The notes: generated from the sequence alone by a model not told the origin. A DNA stretch of 64,000 nucleotides from Bradyrhizobium sp. WBOS07 (GCF_024585165.1 NZ_CP029008.1:3348001-3412000); one strand, 5' to 3'; positions 36,299 through 48,080 are shown, numbered from the stretch's first letter. Translations and numbers: made by a program.

Positions 36299-37186
36299 AT
36301 GTCGGTCGATACCCTTCCCCAGTCCTCCATTCCGATCACGTCGCCGCTGCGGCCGCGGTTCGGATTCCTCACCTCGACGCCGATCATCGCCACGGCGACG
36401 GTCCTGCTCGCCTTGATCGTGCTGGTCTCGATCTTCGCGCCGCTAATCGCGCCCCATGATCCGATCCAGCTCGCGCCGTCGCAGCGGCTCAAGCCGTCGT
36501 CGGCGCAATTCCTGCTCGGCACCGATGCCTACGGCCGTGACCTGGCCTCGCGCGTCCTCTATGGCGGCCGCATCTCGCTGCTGATCGGCATTGGCGCGGC
36601 CATCCTGTCGATTGCCATCGGGCTCGCGATCGGCCTCGTCTCCGGCTTCTTCAAGCTGGTCGATGCCGTGCTGATGCGCGTCATGGACGGCCTGATGGCG
36701 ATGCCGAGCATCCTGCTCGCGATCGCCGTGGTGTCGCTGTCCGGCGCCAGCCTCTGGACCGTGCTGATCGCAATCACGATTCCGGAGATCCCGCGCGTCG
36801 CGCGCCTGGTGCGCTCCGTCGTACTCTCGGCACGGGAGGAACCTTACGTCGAAGCCGCGATCTCGGTCGGCTCCAGTCTGCCGAAAATCATGCTGCGGCA
36901 CCTGATGCCGAATACGGTCGCCCCGCTGATCGTGCAGGGCACCTATATTTGCGCCAGCGCGATCCTCACCGAGGCCATCCTGTCCTTCCTCGGCGCCGGC
37001 ATCTCGCCGGAGACGCCGACCTGGGGCAACATCATGGCCGAGGGCCGCCAGTACTTCCAGATCAAGCCGTCGCTGATCTTCTGGCCGGGCCTTCTGCTCT
37101 CAATCGCCATCCTCAGCATCAATCTGATCGGCGACGCCGCCCGTGACGCCCTCGATCCGCGCATGAAGCAGCGGGAGGGGAAGTGA
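36299..37186 (+). CDS. Peptide ABC transporter permease (DppC-like)
   Basis: A 295-residue second permease with a polar N-terminal extension, a first membrane segment near residues 25-45, the FLLGTDAYGRDLASRVLYGG signature and the docking loop EEPYVEAAISVGSS. It ends with the DALDPRM tail typical of DppC/OppC. It is cotranscribed with the upstream permease; a palindromic repeat separates it from the ATPase gene. Confidence 0.9.
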   Translation: MSVDTLPQSSIPITSPLRPRFGFLTSTPIIATATVLLALIVLVSIFAPLIAPHDPIQLAPSQRLKPSSAQFLLGTDAYGRDLASRVLYGGRISLLIGIGAAILSIAIGLAIGLVSGFFKLVDAVLMRVMDGLMAMPSILLAIAVVSLSGASLWTVLIAITIPEIPRVARLVRSVVLSAREEPYVEAAISVGSSLPKIMLRHLMPNTVAPLIVQGTYICASAILTEAILSFLGAGISPETPTWGNIMAEGRQYFQIKPSLIFWPGLLLSIAILSINLIGDAARDALDPRMKQREGK

Positions 37187-37199
37187 AACAGCCAACAGT

Positions 37200-37303
37200 G
37201 TCATTCCGGGGCGCGCCCCTTGGCGCGAGCCCGGAATCCATTTCACCACCGACATTGCAGCCCGATGGATTCCGGGTTCGCGCTACGCGCGCCCCGGAAT
37301 GAC
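37200..37303. repeat. Palindromic intergenic repeat (GTCATTCCGGGGC family)
   Basis: Inverted repeat starting GTCATTCCGGGGCGCGCC and ending GGCGCGCCCCGGAATGAC-like, with inner arms CCCGGAATCCAT and ATGGATTCCGGG. One of at least six copies in the window (also 38981, 43351, 53658, 56937 and a split copy near 63371). It sits inside the peptide-importer operon. Confidence 0.85.
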
Positions 37304-37319
37304 GGCCGAGAAAGCTGAC

Positions 37320-38969
<1,650 letters not shown>

Positions 38970-38980
38970 CTCTCTTCGCT

Positions 38981-39088
38981 GTCATTCCGGGGCATCGCGA
39001 AGCGATGAGCCCGGAATCCATCCAGCCGCAGAGACTGTCGCGCGATGGATTCCGGGCTCGCGCCCAAGTGGGCGCGCCCCGGAATGAC
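38981..39088. repeat. Palindromic intergenic repeat (GTCATTCCGGGGC family)
   Basis: Outer arms GTCATTCCGGGGC and GCCCCGGAATGAC, inner arms AGCCCGGAATCCAT and ATGGATTCCGGGCT. It lies between the dual ATPase and M81 peptidase genes. Confidence 0.85.
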
Positions 39089-39234
39089 GGTGGATAGAGT
39101 CGGCGCGCTCTCACTGCATCCGCAGCATTCCCAAAACAGCTTGACCCTATGCACGGCGCGAGTGCTTCCCGCCTTGCTCTCTCCTTCGCGCCGGGGCTAA
39201 CGTCGCGCACTTTCAAAACGCTGGACTTGAATTG

Positions 39235-40740
39235 ATGACACGTATCGCCGTCGGCGGCTTCCTGCACGAGACCAACACTTTCGCTCCCACCAAGGCGACC
39301 TTCGCCGACTTCCAGCATGGCGGCGGCTGGCCGGCGATGACTGAGGGGGCCGACGTGCTGAAGGTGATGCGGCGCATCAATGTCGGCCTCGCCGGTTTCG
39401 TCGACAGCGCCGAGACCAACGGCTGGGAACTCGTCCCGACGATTGCCGCCGCGGCGAGCCCTTCCGCGCACGTCACCAAGGACGCCTTCGAGCGCATCGT
39501 GAAAGTGATGGTCGACGGCATCGCAGCCGCCGGGCCGATCGACGCGGTCTATCTCGACCTGCACGGCGCGATGGTGACCGAGCACCTCGACGACGGCGAA
39601 GGCGAGATCCTGGCGCGGGTGCGCCGCATCATCGGCAAGGACGTTCCGCTGGTCGCCAGCCTCGACCTCCACGCCAACGTCACCCCCGAGATGATCGAGT
39701 ATGCCGACGCGCTGATCGCCTACCGCACCTATCCCCACGTCGACATGGCCGAGACCGGCCGCGCCTCGGCGCGACATCTGGCTCGGCTGCTGAAGACGAA
39801 ACAGCGCCTCGCAAAGGCGTTCCGGCAATTGCCGTTCCTGATCCCGATCAGCTGGCAATGCACCAACGACCAGCCCACCAAAGGCATCTACGAAAAGCTC
39901 GCCGCCCTGGAGGGCGATGCGGTCCCGACACTGTCTTTCGCGCCGGGCTTTCCCGCCGCCGACTTCCGCGATTGCGGGCCGAGCGTGTTCGCCTATGGCA
40001 CGACGCAAGCGGAGGCCGATCGCGCCGCGGACGCGATCGTGAGGCTGGTCGAAAGCCATGAGGACGATTTCGACGGCAAGATCTGGACGCCCGACGACGG
40101 CGTGCGCCACGCCATGGAACTTGCGAAGAGCGCGAGCAAGCCGATCATCATCGCCGACACCCAGGACAATCCCGGCGCCGGCGGCGATTCCGACACCACG
40201 GGCATGCTGCGCGCGCTGGTGCGCAACAAGGCGAGCGCCGCGACCGGCGCGATCTACGATCCGGAATCGGCCAAGGCCGCGCATGCGGCCGGCGTCGGCG
40301 CCACCGTGACGCTTGCGCTCGGCGGCAAGTCCGGCATTCCCGGCGACGAGCCCTACACCGAGACCTTCGTGGTCGAAAAGCTCTCCGACGGCCGCTTCAT
40401 CGCACCGGGTCCCTATTACGGCGGCCGCGAGATGGAGATGGGCCCCTCCGCAGCCTTGCGCATCGGCGACGTCCGGGTCGTGGTGAGCTCGTACAAGGCC
40501 CAGCTCGCCGACCAGGCGATGTACCGCTATGTCGGCATCGAGCCGACGCGAGAGAAGATTCTCGTCAACAAGAGCTCGGTGCATTTCCGCGCCGATTTCG
40601 AGCCGATCGCTGCGAGCCTGATGATCTGCGCCGCGCCCGGCGCGATGCCGGCCGACACCGCCTCCCTGCCCTGGACGCGGCTGCGCCCGGGTATCCGCAT
40701 CAAGCCGAACGGCCCCGTTTTCATTCCTCCCTCACGCTGA
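39235..40740 (+). CDS. M81 family metallopeptidase (MlrC-like)
   Basis: A 501-residue member of the M81/MlrC family, whose founding member degrades linearised microcystin. Recognisable features are RIAVGGFLHETNTFAPT at the N-terminus, YLDLHGAMVTE, ASLDLHANVTPEM and the late DNPGAGGDSDTTGMLRAL, which supply the probable metal ligands. In rhizobia such genes usually sit beside Dpp-type importers, as here, and probably act on unusual or D-amino-acid-containing small peptides; that role is inference. It is followed by the amidohydrolase after 13 bases. Confidence 0.87.
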   Translation: MTRIAVGGFLHETNTFAPTKATFADFQHGGGWPAMTEGADVLKVMRRINVGLAGFVDSAETNGWELVPTIAAAASPSAHVTKDAFERIVKVMVDGIAAAGPIDAVYLDLHGAMVTEHLDDGEGEILARVRRIIGKDVPLVASLDLHANVTPEMIEYADALIAYRTYPHVDMAETGRASARHLARLLKTKQRLAKAFRQLPFLIPISWQCTNDQPTKGIYEKLAALEGDAVPTLSFAPGFPAADFRDCGPSVFAYGTTQAEADRAADAIVRLVESHEDDFDGKIWTPDDGVRHAMELAKSASKPIIIADTQDNPGAGGDSDTTGMLRALVRNKASAATGAIYDPESAKAAHAAGVGATVTLALGGKSGIPGDEPYTETFVVEKLSDGRFIAPGPYYGGREMEMGPSAALRIGDVRVVVSSYKAQLADQAMYRYVGIEPTREKILVNKSSVHFRADFEPIAASLMICAAPGAMPADTASLPWTRLRPGIRIKPNGPVFIPPSR

Positions 40741-40753
40741 CTGGACAAAGCAC

Positions 40754-41926
40754 ATGCCCACGATCGACCGCATCGACGGCTATGCCGACGAACTCACTGC
40801 CATCCGGCGCGACCTCCACGCCCATCCCGAGATCGGCTTCGAGGAGGTCCGCACCTCCGGCATCGTCGCCGACAAGCTGAAGAGCTGGGGCATCGAGGTG
40901 CACCGCGGCCTCGGCGGCACCGGCGTGATCGGCGTCATCAAGGGCAAGGGCTCCGGCACCAAGCGCATTGGTCTGCGCGCCGACATGGACGCGCTGCCGA
41001 TGGAAGAGAACACCAATCTGAAATGGAGCTCGAAGATCCCCGGCCGCTTCCATGGCTGCGGCCACGACGGCCACACCACCATGCTGCTCGGCACCGCGCG
41101 CTACCTCGCCGAGACCAGGAATTTCGACGGCACCGTGCACCTGATCTTCCAGCCGGCCGAGGAAGGGCTCGGCGGCGCCCGCGCCATGATCAAGGACGGC
41201 CTGTTCGAGAAATTTCCGTGCGACGAGCTCTACGGCCTGCACAACGCACCCGACCTCAACCACGGCGAGATCGCGATCCTGCCGGGCCCGGCGATGGCCA
41301 GCGCCGACTTCTTCGACCTGCGCATCACCGGCTACGGCGCGCATGGCGCGATGCCCGAGCGCTCCAAGGACGCCGTGATCATCGCGACCACGCTGGCGCA
41401 GGCGATCCAGACCATCGTCAGCCGCAACGTCGATCCGCTGCAGGCCGCCGTGGTGTCGATCACCCAGATCCACGCAGGCTCCGCCTACAACGTCATTCCC
41501 GGCGACGCTCATCTTTGCGGCACCATCCGCACCTTCTCGAAGGAAGTTCGCGCCCTGGTCAGCGAACGCATCCGCACGATCTGCGCCGGCGTAGCAAGCG
41601 CCTACCAATGCGTGATCGACGTCGACATCCGCGACACCTTTGGCGTGCTGATCAATCAGGTCGAGCAGTCCAAGGTGGTCGAGGAGGTCGCACGCACCAT
41701 CGTCGACCCCGCCAACGTGATCACCCGCGCCCAACCCAAGATGGGCAGCGAGGATTTCGCCGACATGCTGGAGACCATTCCCGGCGCCTATTTCTGGGTC
41801 GGCCATGACGGCTCGGTGCCGGTGCACAATCCCGGCTTCGTGCTCGACGACAAGATCCTGCCGATCGGCGCCAGCATGTTCGCGCGCATCATCGAGACGC
41901 GGATGCCGGTAGGTGGCAATGCATAA
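40754..41926 (+). CDS. M20D family amidohydrolase (hippurate hydrolase-like)
   Basis: A 390-residue amidohydrolase of the M20D/peptidase M20 aminoacylase type. The metal-binding and catalytic motifs are GLRADMDALPM, FHGCGHDGHTTML, QPAEEGLGGA and the late KMGSEDFADML. It is expected to split N-acyl-amino acids such as hippurate or N-acetyl compounds. It overlaps the following amidase gene by eight bases, so the two are translationally coupled. Confidence 0.9.
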   Translation: MPTIDRIDGYADELTAIRRDLHAHPEIGFEEVRTSGIVADKLKSWGIEVHRGLGGTGVIGVIKGKGSGTKRIGLRADMDALPMEENTNLKWSSKIPGRFHGCGHDGHTTMLLGTARYLAETRNFDGTVHLIFQPAEEGLGGARAMIKDGLFEKFPCDELYGLHNAPDLNHGEIAILPGPAMASADFFDLRITGYGAHGAMPERSKDAVIIATTLAQAIQTIVSRNVDPLQAAVVSITQIHAGSAYNVIPGDAHLCGTIRTFSKEVRALVSERIRTICAGVASAYQCVIDVDIRDTFGVLINQVEQSKVVEEVARTIVDPANVITRAQPKMGSEDFADMLETIPGAYFWVGHDGSVPVHNPGFVLDDKILPIGASMFARIIETRMPVGGNA

Positions 41927-43340
41927 GAAGCGTGCGGACGAGGCGGTCACCTCGCTGCACGATCTGTCCGCGGTCGATCTGATCGCGGGCTATCGCGCCA
42001 AGCAATTCTCACCGAGCGAGGTACTGGAGGACTTGCTCGCGCATGTCGCGGCGTGGGAACCGCATCTGAAGGCGCTCTATGCCTTCGATCCCGACGGCGC
42101 GCGCGAGGCCGCCAAGGCCTCGACCGCGCGCTGGACCGGCGGCGAGCCGTCCGGCGCGCTCGACGGCGTGCCTGTCACGGTGAAGGACAACATCGCGACC
42201 AAGGGCGTGCCGGTGCCGCTGGGCGCGGCCAGCGTCAAGCTGGTTCCGGCCGAGAAGGACGCCCCGCCCGCGGCGCGGCTGCGCGAGGCCGGCGCGATCA
42301 TCTTCGCCAAGACCACCATGCCCGATTACGGCATGCTGTCCTCCGGGCTCTCCAGCTTCCACGCGCTGGCGCGCAACCCCTGGGACCTCACCAAGAATCC
42401 GGGCGGCTCCAGCGCGGGCGCGGGCGCAGCCGCTGCGGCCGGCTATGGCCCGCTGCATCTCGGCACCGATATCGGCGGCTCGGTGCGCCTGCCCGCGGGC
42501 TGGTGCGGCCTCGTCGGCCTGAAGCCGAGCTTTGGCCGCGTGCCGATTGATCCCACCTATGTCGGCCGTGTCGCCGGGCCCATGACCCGGACGGTCGATG
42601 ATTGCGCGCTGATGATGAGCGTGATCGCCAAGCCCGACCGGCGCGACGGCATGAGCCTGCCCGCCGAGCCGCTCAACTGGAAGGGCCTCGACAAATCTCC
42701 GCGAAAGCTGCGGATCGGCTTGATGCTCGATGCCGGCTGCGGCCTCGCGCCCGAGAAGCCGGTGCGCGAGATCGCGGTGAAGGCGGCGAAGGCGTTCGAG
42801 TCCGCGGGCAGCGTCGTCACCGAGATCGACGGCATCCTGACGCGCGAGATGCTCGACGGCCTCGACAATTTCTGGCGCGCAAGGATGTGGGACGATCTGT
42901 CGAAGCTGACGCCGGCCGACCAGGCCAAGGTGCTGCCCTACATCTTCAAGTGGGGCGAGTCCGGCGCCAAGCTCTCGGGCGTCGACGTGATCCGCGGCTT
43001 CAACCAGACCATGGCGATCCGGGCCGCGGCAGCCAAACTGTTCTGCGAGCTCGACTATGTGATCTCGCCGACCGCACCGAACGTGAACTATCCCGCGGAA
43101 TGGGCCTCGCCGACCAACGATCCCATGAAGCCGTTCGAGCACATCGCCTATACCGTGCCGTGGAATATGTCGGAGAATCCGGCGGTCACCGTCAACGGCG
43201 GTTTCGACGCCAAGGGTTTCCCCATCGGCGTGCAGATCGTCGGCCGCCGCTTCGACGATATCGGCGTGCTCGGCCTGGCCAAGGCGTTCGAGGCCCTGCG
43301 CGGCGCGCAGCGGCCCTGGCCGAAGCCGCCGGCGCATTAA
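41919..43340 (+). CDS. Amidase (amidase signature family)
   Basis: A 473-residue amidase-signature enzyme. The Ser-cisSer-Lys triad is complete: Lys89 in VTVKDN, the cis-Ser in GGSSAG (162-167) and the nucleophile Ser188 in GTDIGGS. The N-terminus AVDLIAGYRAKQFSPSEVL is the normal first helix. It probably hydrolyses small amides, or a peptide-derived amide in this cluster. I chose ATG 41919; a GTG two codons earlier is possible. GatA is excluded in practice because gatB and gatC are not adjacent. Confidence 0.88.
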   Translation: MHKKRADEAVTSLHDLSAVDLIAGYRAKQFSPSEVLEDLLAHVAAWEPHLKALYAFDPDGAREAAKASTARWTGGEPSGALDGVPVTVKDNIATKGVPVPLGAASVKLVPAEKDAPPAARLREAGAIIFAKTTMPDYGMLSSGLSSFHALARNPWDLTKNPGGSSAGAGAAAAAGYGPLHLGTDIGGSVRLPAGWCGLVGLKPSFGRVPIDPTYVGRVAGPMTRTVDDCALMMSVIAKPDRRDGMSLPAEPLNWKGLDKSPRKLRIGLMLDAGCGLAPEKPVREIAVKAAKAFESAGSVVTEIDGILTREMLDGLDNFWRARMWDDLSKLTPADQAKVLPYIFKWGESGAKLSGVDVIRGFNQTMAIRAAAAKLFCELDYVISPTAPNVNYPAEWASPTNDPMKPFEHIAYTVPWNMSENPAVTVNGGFDAKGFPIGVQIVGRRFDDIGVLGLAKAFEALRGAQRPWPKPPAH

Positions 43341-43350
43341 TCGCACTGCC

Positions 43351-43457
43351 GTCATTCCGGGTTGCGCCCACTTGGCGCAAGCCCGGAATCCATTCCTCGG
43401 CACAATCCGTGCGGAGACATGGATTCCGGGTTCGCGCTTCGCGCGCCCCGGAATGAC
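43351..43457. repeat. Palindromic intergenic repeat (GTCATTCCGGGGC family)
   Basis: Outer arms GTCATTCCGGG and CCCCGGAATGAC, inner arms AGCCCGGAATCCAT and ATGGATTCCGGGTT. It fills most of the gap between the amidase and crotonase genes. Confidence 0.85.
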
Positions 43458-43499
43458 GTGCTAGAGAAATCGGCAAAGAACCCGGGAAGGAAACCAGCC

Positions 43500-44390
<891 letters not shown>

Positions 44391-44397
44391 GGCTCCT

Positions 44398-44482
44398 GTA
44401 GGGTGGGTTAGCGCAGCGTAACCCACCGTTGATATCACTGCGGAGAAAGAGGTGGGTTACGCCTTCGGCTAACCCACCCTAC
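44398..44482. repeat. Palindromic intergenic repeat (GTAGGGTGGG family) between convergent genes
   Basis: A near-perfect inverted repeat with arms GTAGGGTGGGTTAGC and GCTAACCCACCCTAC and inner arms GCGTAACCCACC and GGTGGGTTACGC. It lies between the convergent crotonase and quinone-reductase genes, and the stop codon of the latter (44479-44481) lies inside it. It could act as a bidirectional terminator. Confidence 0.85.
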
Positions 44483-45462
44483 TTTTCACTCATCATCAGC
44501 GCCACGCGCCCGATCGCCTTGCGGTCGATTAACAGCCGCATCGCCTTCGCATAGTCCTCCAGCGGCAAGCGGTGCGAGACGTTGGGGCGCAGCTTGCCCT
44601 CCTCCGCCCATTGCAGCAGCGCCTTCAGGCGGACCTCGCCGAGAGCCGGATTCTTGCGCACGGCCTCGCCGGCGCGCACGCCGAGCACGCTGGCGCCCTT
44701 GATCAGCAGGAGGTTGGTTCTGGCCGAGCCGATGCCGCCGGTGAAGCCGATCACCAGGAGCCGCGCGCCCCAGGCGATGCAGCGCATCGAATCCTCAAAG
44801 ACCTGGCCGCCGACGGGATCGAACACGACGTCCGCGCCGCGACCGTCGGTGATGCGCTTGACGGCATCGCGAAACGGCTCGCGGTCGTAGCGGACGAGAT
44901 GATCGGCGCCGCGCGCCTTGGCGACGGCGAGCTTCTCGTCGCTGGATGCGGTCGCGATCACGATCGCGCCGAGCATCTTGCCGATCTCGACCGCGGCCAA
45001 TCCCGTGCCGCCGCCGGCGCCGTGCACCAGCAGCACCTCGCCCGGCGCGACCTGGCCACGGTCGATCAGCGCATGATAGGCCGTGCCATGACCGGCCAGA
45101 TAAGTCGCGGCTTCCGCGTAGTCGAATGTCGACGGCTTGGGGGTGAGCTGTGACGGCGTGACGACGGCTTCATCCGCAAACGCACCGTGCCGCATCTTGA
45201 CGATGACCTTGTCGCCGACGGCGACGCCCCTCGCCTCCGGGCCGATCTCGGTGACGTCGCCGGCAGCTTCCATGCCGGGCGTGAACGGCAGCTCCGGCTT
45301 GAGCTGATATTGCCCGGCCGCCATCAGCACATCGGGAAAATTCAGCCCGGCGGCGCGGATCGCGACGCGCACCTCGCCCGGCTTCAGGACGCGCGACGGA
45401 TACTCCTCGAGCCGCAATGCTTCGGGCTCGCCGAGCGTGCGGCAGACGACGGCCCGCACCAT
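44479..45462 (-). CDS. Zinc-independent quinone oxidoreductase / NADPH dehydrogenase (MDR family)
   Basis: A 327-residue medium-chain dehydrogenase/reductase of the quinone oxidoreductase type. The N-terminal catalytic domain has the usual GLNFPDVLMAAGQYQ and PGMEAAGDV, and the nucleotide motif is VHGAGGGTGLAAVEIG. The zinc ligands of alcohol dehydrogenases are absent, so it is the quinone reductase branch that uses NADPH. Its start overlaps the stop of the upstream isomerase gene (ATGA), so the two are coupled. Confidence 0.88.
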   Translation of the reverse strand: MVRAVVCRTLGEPEALRLEEYPSRVLKPGEVRVAIRAAGLNFPDVLMAAGQYQLKPELPFTPGMEAAGDVTEIGPEARGVAVGDKVIVKMRHGAFADEAVVTPSQLTPKPSTFDYAEAATYLAGHGTAYHALIDRGQVAPGEVLLVHGAGGGTGLAAVEIGKMLGAIVIATASSDEKLAVAKARGADHLVRYDREPFRDAVKRITDGRGADVVFDPVGGQVFEDSMRCIAWGARLLVIGFTGGIGSARTNLLLIKGASVLGVRAGEAVRKNPALGEVRLKALLQWAEEGKLRPNVSHRLPLEDYAKAMRLLIDRKAIGRVALMMSEK

Positions 45463-46070
45463 CAGGCCGCGCTCGCCTTGCCGCGCAGAAGCGCCTCGCG
45501 GATCAGCGGCAGGCGGTCGTTGCCGAAATACATGTCGGTCTTGTTCACGAAGATCGTCGGCGAGCCGAAGCCGCCGCGGGCGACGACCTCTTCGGTATTT
45601 GCCTTGAGCTGATCCTTGATCCCCTGCTCCGAGATCCCTGCGAAGAATTTCTGCTCGTCGATGCCGACCTTCTTGCAGATCTCGGCCAGCACGGCGTCCT
45701 GCGAAATGTCCTTGTCACCGCCCCAATAGGCCTGGAACACCGCGGTCGCAAACGGCACCATGTCCTTGCCGAGCCAGATGCAGCCGCGCATCGCCTTGAC
45801 GCTGTTCACGGGAAACACCGTCGGCGGCATCTTGATCGGAAGGCCCGCCGAGCGCGCCCAGTCCTGAAGATCCTTCTGCATGTAGCGCGCCTTCAGCGGC
45901 ACCGGCTTCTCGCGCTGCGCATAGACGCTCGGGTTGACGGTGTTGAAGATGCCGCCGACCAGGATCGGCCGCCAGACGATCTCGGCGCCGAGCTCCTTGG
46001 CCAGCGGCTGGATGTTGTGGAAGGCGAGATAGGTCCAGGGGCTGGAACAGTCGAAGAAGAATTCGATCAT
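45462..46070 (-). CDS. 2-hydroxychromene-2-carboxylate isomerase (DsbA-family)
   Basis: A 202-residue kappa-class glutathione-transferase-like protein. The start MIEFFFDCSSPWTYLAFHNI contains the active-site Ser-Ser-Pro-Trp segment, followed by WRPILVGGIFNTVNPS and ending with GSPTIFVNKTDMYFG. The family isomerises 2-hydroxychromene-2-carboxylate in naphthalene breakdown, but many genomic members have other unknown substrates. It is the first gene of the pair with the quinone reductase. Confidence 0.88.
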   Translation of the reverse strand: MIEFFFDCSSPWTYLAFHNIQPLAKELGAEIVWRPILVGGIFNTVNPSVYAQREKPVPLKARYMQKDLQDWARSAGLPIKMPPTVFPVNSVKAMRGCIWLGKDMVPFATAVFQAYWGGDKDISQDAVLAEICKKVGIDEQKFFAGISEQGIKDQLKANTEEVVARGGFGSPTIFVNKTDMYFGNDRLPLIREALLRGKASAA

Positions 46071-46400
46071 GGGGGTTCCTTTGTGACGGACCTCATCCTG
46101 AGGAGGCCGCGTAGCGGCCGTCTCGAAGGATGGCCGCGCGTGACAGTCGGGCCTTCATGGTCCGAGACGCGCCTACGGCGCTCCTCACCATGAGGAACGA
46201 GCACTACTTCCTTCTCAACAATTCCCTAGCCCTCTGCCCGAACATGATCTTGCGTGTTTCCGCGTCGAACGGCTCTCTGGCAAATTGCCGATCTCCCCTT
46301 CGCCTGCGCCGCTGGACTAGAGAGCGACTTTCGTTGTTCTGTACCTCGACGTTAGGACATGGCAGGAAGGGGCGCAACACAACCTGCCGGGAGGGCCGCC
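46071..46400. other. Intergenic region with palindromic repeat before the methionine synthase gene
   Basis: About 330 bases. Bases 46091-46195 are a palindromic repeat (see separate entry). The rest is a leader that ends in GGGAGGG nine bases before the ATG. I see no riboswitch and no gene. Confidence 0.45.
46091..46195. repeat. Palindromic intergenic repeat (CCTCATCCTGAGG family)
   Basis: Begins CCTCATCCTGAGGAGGCC and ends with GGAGCGCC-related sequence and CTCACCATGAGG on the same strand, with an internal GTAGCGGCC/GGCCGC hairpin. A dispersed-element type often found between genes in Bradyrhizobium; only one copy is in the window. Confidence 0.6.
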
Positions 46401-47423
46401 ATGCTGTTTCCAACCACGATCGCCGGCTCCTTGCCGAAGCCGGAATGGCTCGCCGAGCCCAACATGCTCTGGGCGCCCTGGAAGTCGCAGGGCGACGAGC
46501 TTCTCCGCGCCAAGCGCGACGCGACGCTGATCTGGCTGAAGATCCAGGAGGACGCCGGCATCGACGTGGTCACCGAGGGCGAGCAGGCCCGTCAGCATTT
46601 CGTCCACGGCTTCCTGGAGAAAATCGAAGGCATCGATTTCGCCCACAAGGTCGAGATGGGCATCCGGAAAGACCGCTACAAGGCGATGGTGCCGCAGGTC
46701 ATTGCGCCGCTCCGGCTGAAGGACCGCGTCCATGCCTTCGAGGCGCGGGTGGCGCGTACGCATACGAAGAAGAAGCTCAAATTCACCCTGCCCGGCCCAA
46801 TGACCATCATCGACACCATCGCCGACCGCTATTACGGCGACCGCGTCAAGATGGCGTTTGCCTTCGCCGAGCTCTTGAACGAGGAAGCCAAGGCCTTGCA
46901 GGCCGACGGCGTCGATGTCGTGCAGTTCGACGAGCCTGCCTTCAACGTCTACATGGACGAGGTCAACGATTGGGGCATCACGGCGCTGGAGCGCGCCGCG
47001 CAGGGGCTGACCTGCACCACCGCCGTGCACATCTGCTACGGCTACGGCATCAAGGCCAACACCGACTGGAAAGAAACGCTGGGCAGCCAGTGGCGGCAAT
47101 ACGAGCAGATCTTCCCGGCGATCGACGCGAGCCCGATCCAGCAGGTCGCGGTCGAATGCCGCAACTCGAAAGTGCCGCTCGACCTGCTCGCGCTCCTGAA
47201 GAACAAGATCGTGCAGGCCGGCGTGATCGACGTCGCCAGCGACGCGGTGGAGACCGCCGAGGACGTCGTGCAGGTAATCGACGCCGTGTCGAAGTTCGTG
47301 CCCAAGAGCAACATCATCGCCACAACCAATTGCGGCATGGCCCCGATGCGGCGCGAGATCGCCGAGGCCAAGCTGATGGCGCTCGGCGCCGGCGCCGCGC
47401 TCGCGCGCGAGAAGCTGGGGTGA
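46401..47423 (+). CDS. Short cobalamin-independent-type methionine synthase (MetE C-terminal domain)
   Basis: A 340-residue protein that corresponds only to the catalytic C-terminal barrel of MetE. It begins with the family start LFPTTIAGSLPKPEWL. The zinc-site residues of MetE appear in order: His and Cys in AVHICYGYG, Glu in VAVECRNS and Cys in ATTNCGM. Full-length MetE is about 750 residues; short proteins of this type are a separate group that may use a methyl donor other than methyltetrahydrofolate polyglutamate. I use ATG 46401 with GGGAGGG upstream. Confidence 0.8.
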   Translation: MLFPTTIAGSLPKPEWLAEPNMLWAPWKSQGDELLRAKRDATLIWLKIQEDAGIDVVTEGEQARQHFVHGFLEKIEGIDFAHKVEMGIRKDRYKAMVPQVIAPLRLKDRVHAFEARVARTHTKKKLKFTLPGPMTIIDTIADRYYGDRVKMAFAFAELLNEEAKALQADGVDVVQFDEPAFNVYMDEVNDWGITALERAAQGLTCTTAVHICYGYGIKANTDWKETLGSQWRQYEQIFPAIDASPIQQVAVECRNSKVPLDLLALLKNKIVQAGVIDVASDAVETAEDVVQVIDAVSKFVPKSNIIATTNCGMAPMRREIAEAKLMALGAGAALAREKLG

Positions 47424-47448
47424 CGGCGGCAACCTGCAAAAGGCTCCG

Positions 47449-48066
47449 CTAGTCCAGCGCGGTCGAATGCAGCGCCGGCCGGTATCCGGCGCTCAGCGCC
47501 CGCAATGTGGACGGAGGCGTCAGCAACATCGGGCTCTCCAGCTCGCGCTGGATGGGGGCATAGCCGGCGGGGGACCATAGCAGCGGCCGGCCTGTCGTCA
47601 TCAGAAAGCTCTGTTCGCCCTGCTGCACCATCGCGCCATCCGGCAAGTCTGCCAGCGGCGCCGGCACTGGGTGCAACCGCTTGCGGCCACGATCGAGACG
47701 CTCCCGATGCAGCTGGACGTCCATTGCCTTTGCGCTCACCTTGCTTGCGCCATTGCCCCGCTCCCATGCCGCGCGGAAGCGGTTGGCATCGTCGCGGCGG
47801 CAGAAGAAGCAGGGGCGATGCCCTGCGGCAAGAGCGGTGGCTTCATCGAGAAAGAACAGCTCGGTCCAGCTCCGCCGCGCCATCACCGGACGTCGCCAGC
47901 CGCGGAATTCGCACAGGCAGGTGATCCAGGCCGGAGACGACCAGCGCTTCTTCAGCAGCGTCCTGGTCGCGGGATCGTGGATGATGCCGCGATTGCCGGT
48001 GAACATGCCGCGATGCGGCGTGGCGATGATGTCGCCGGTGGGCGTGACGCGGTTTTGCAGGGGCAT
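47449..48066 (-). CDS. Conserved protein of unknown function with Cys pair
   Basis: A 205-residue soluble protein without a family I can name. It has an N-terminal NRGIIHDPATRTLLKKRW segment, a SWTELFFLDEATALAAGHRPCFFCRR segment with a C-x-x-C that resembles a metal-binding finger and the GxRPCxxCR pattern of Ada-type zinc sites, and a C-terminal part rich in Leu and Pro. The basic character fits nucleic-acid binding, but this is speculation. It is convergent with the methionine synthase gene. Confidence 0.6.
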   Translation of the reverse strand: MPLQNRVTPTGDIIATPHRGMFTGNRGIIHDPATRTLLKKRWSSPAWITCLCEFRGWRRPVMARRSWTELFFLDEATALAAGHRPCFFCRRDDANRFRAAWERGNGASKVSAKAMDVQLHRERLDRGRKRLHPVPAPLADLPDGAMVQQGEQSFLMTTGRPLLWSPAGYAPIQRELESPMLLTPPSTLRALSAGYRPALHSTALD

Positions 48067-48080
48067 GGGTGCCTCAACCC

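Noticed and set aside
41919..43340. GatA subunit of the Glu-tRNA amidotransferase
   Set aside because: gatB and gatC are not adjacent, and the gene is embedded in a peptide and amide hydrolase cluster, so a general amidase is more likely.
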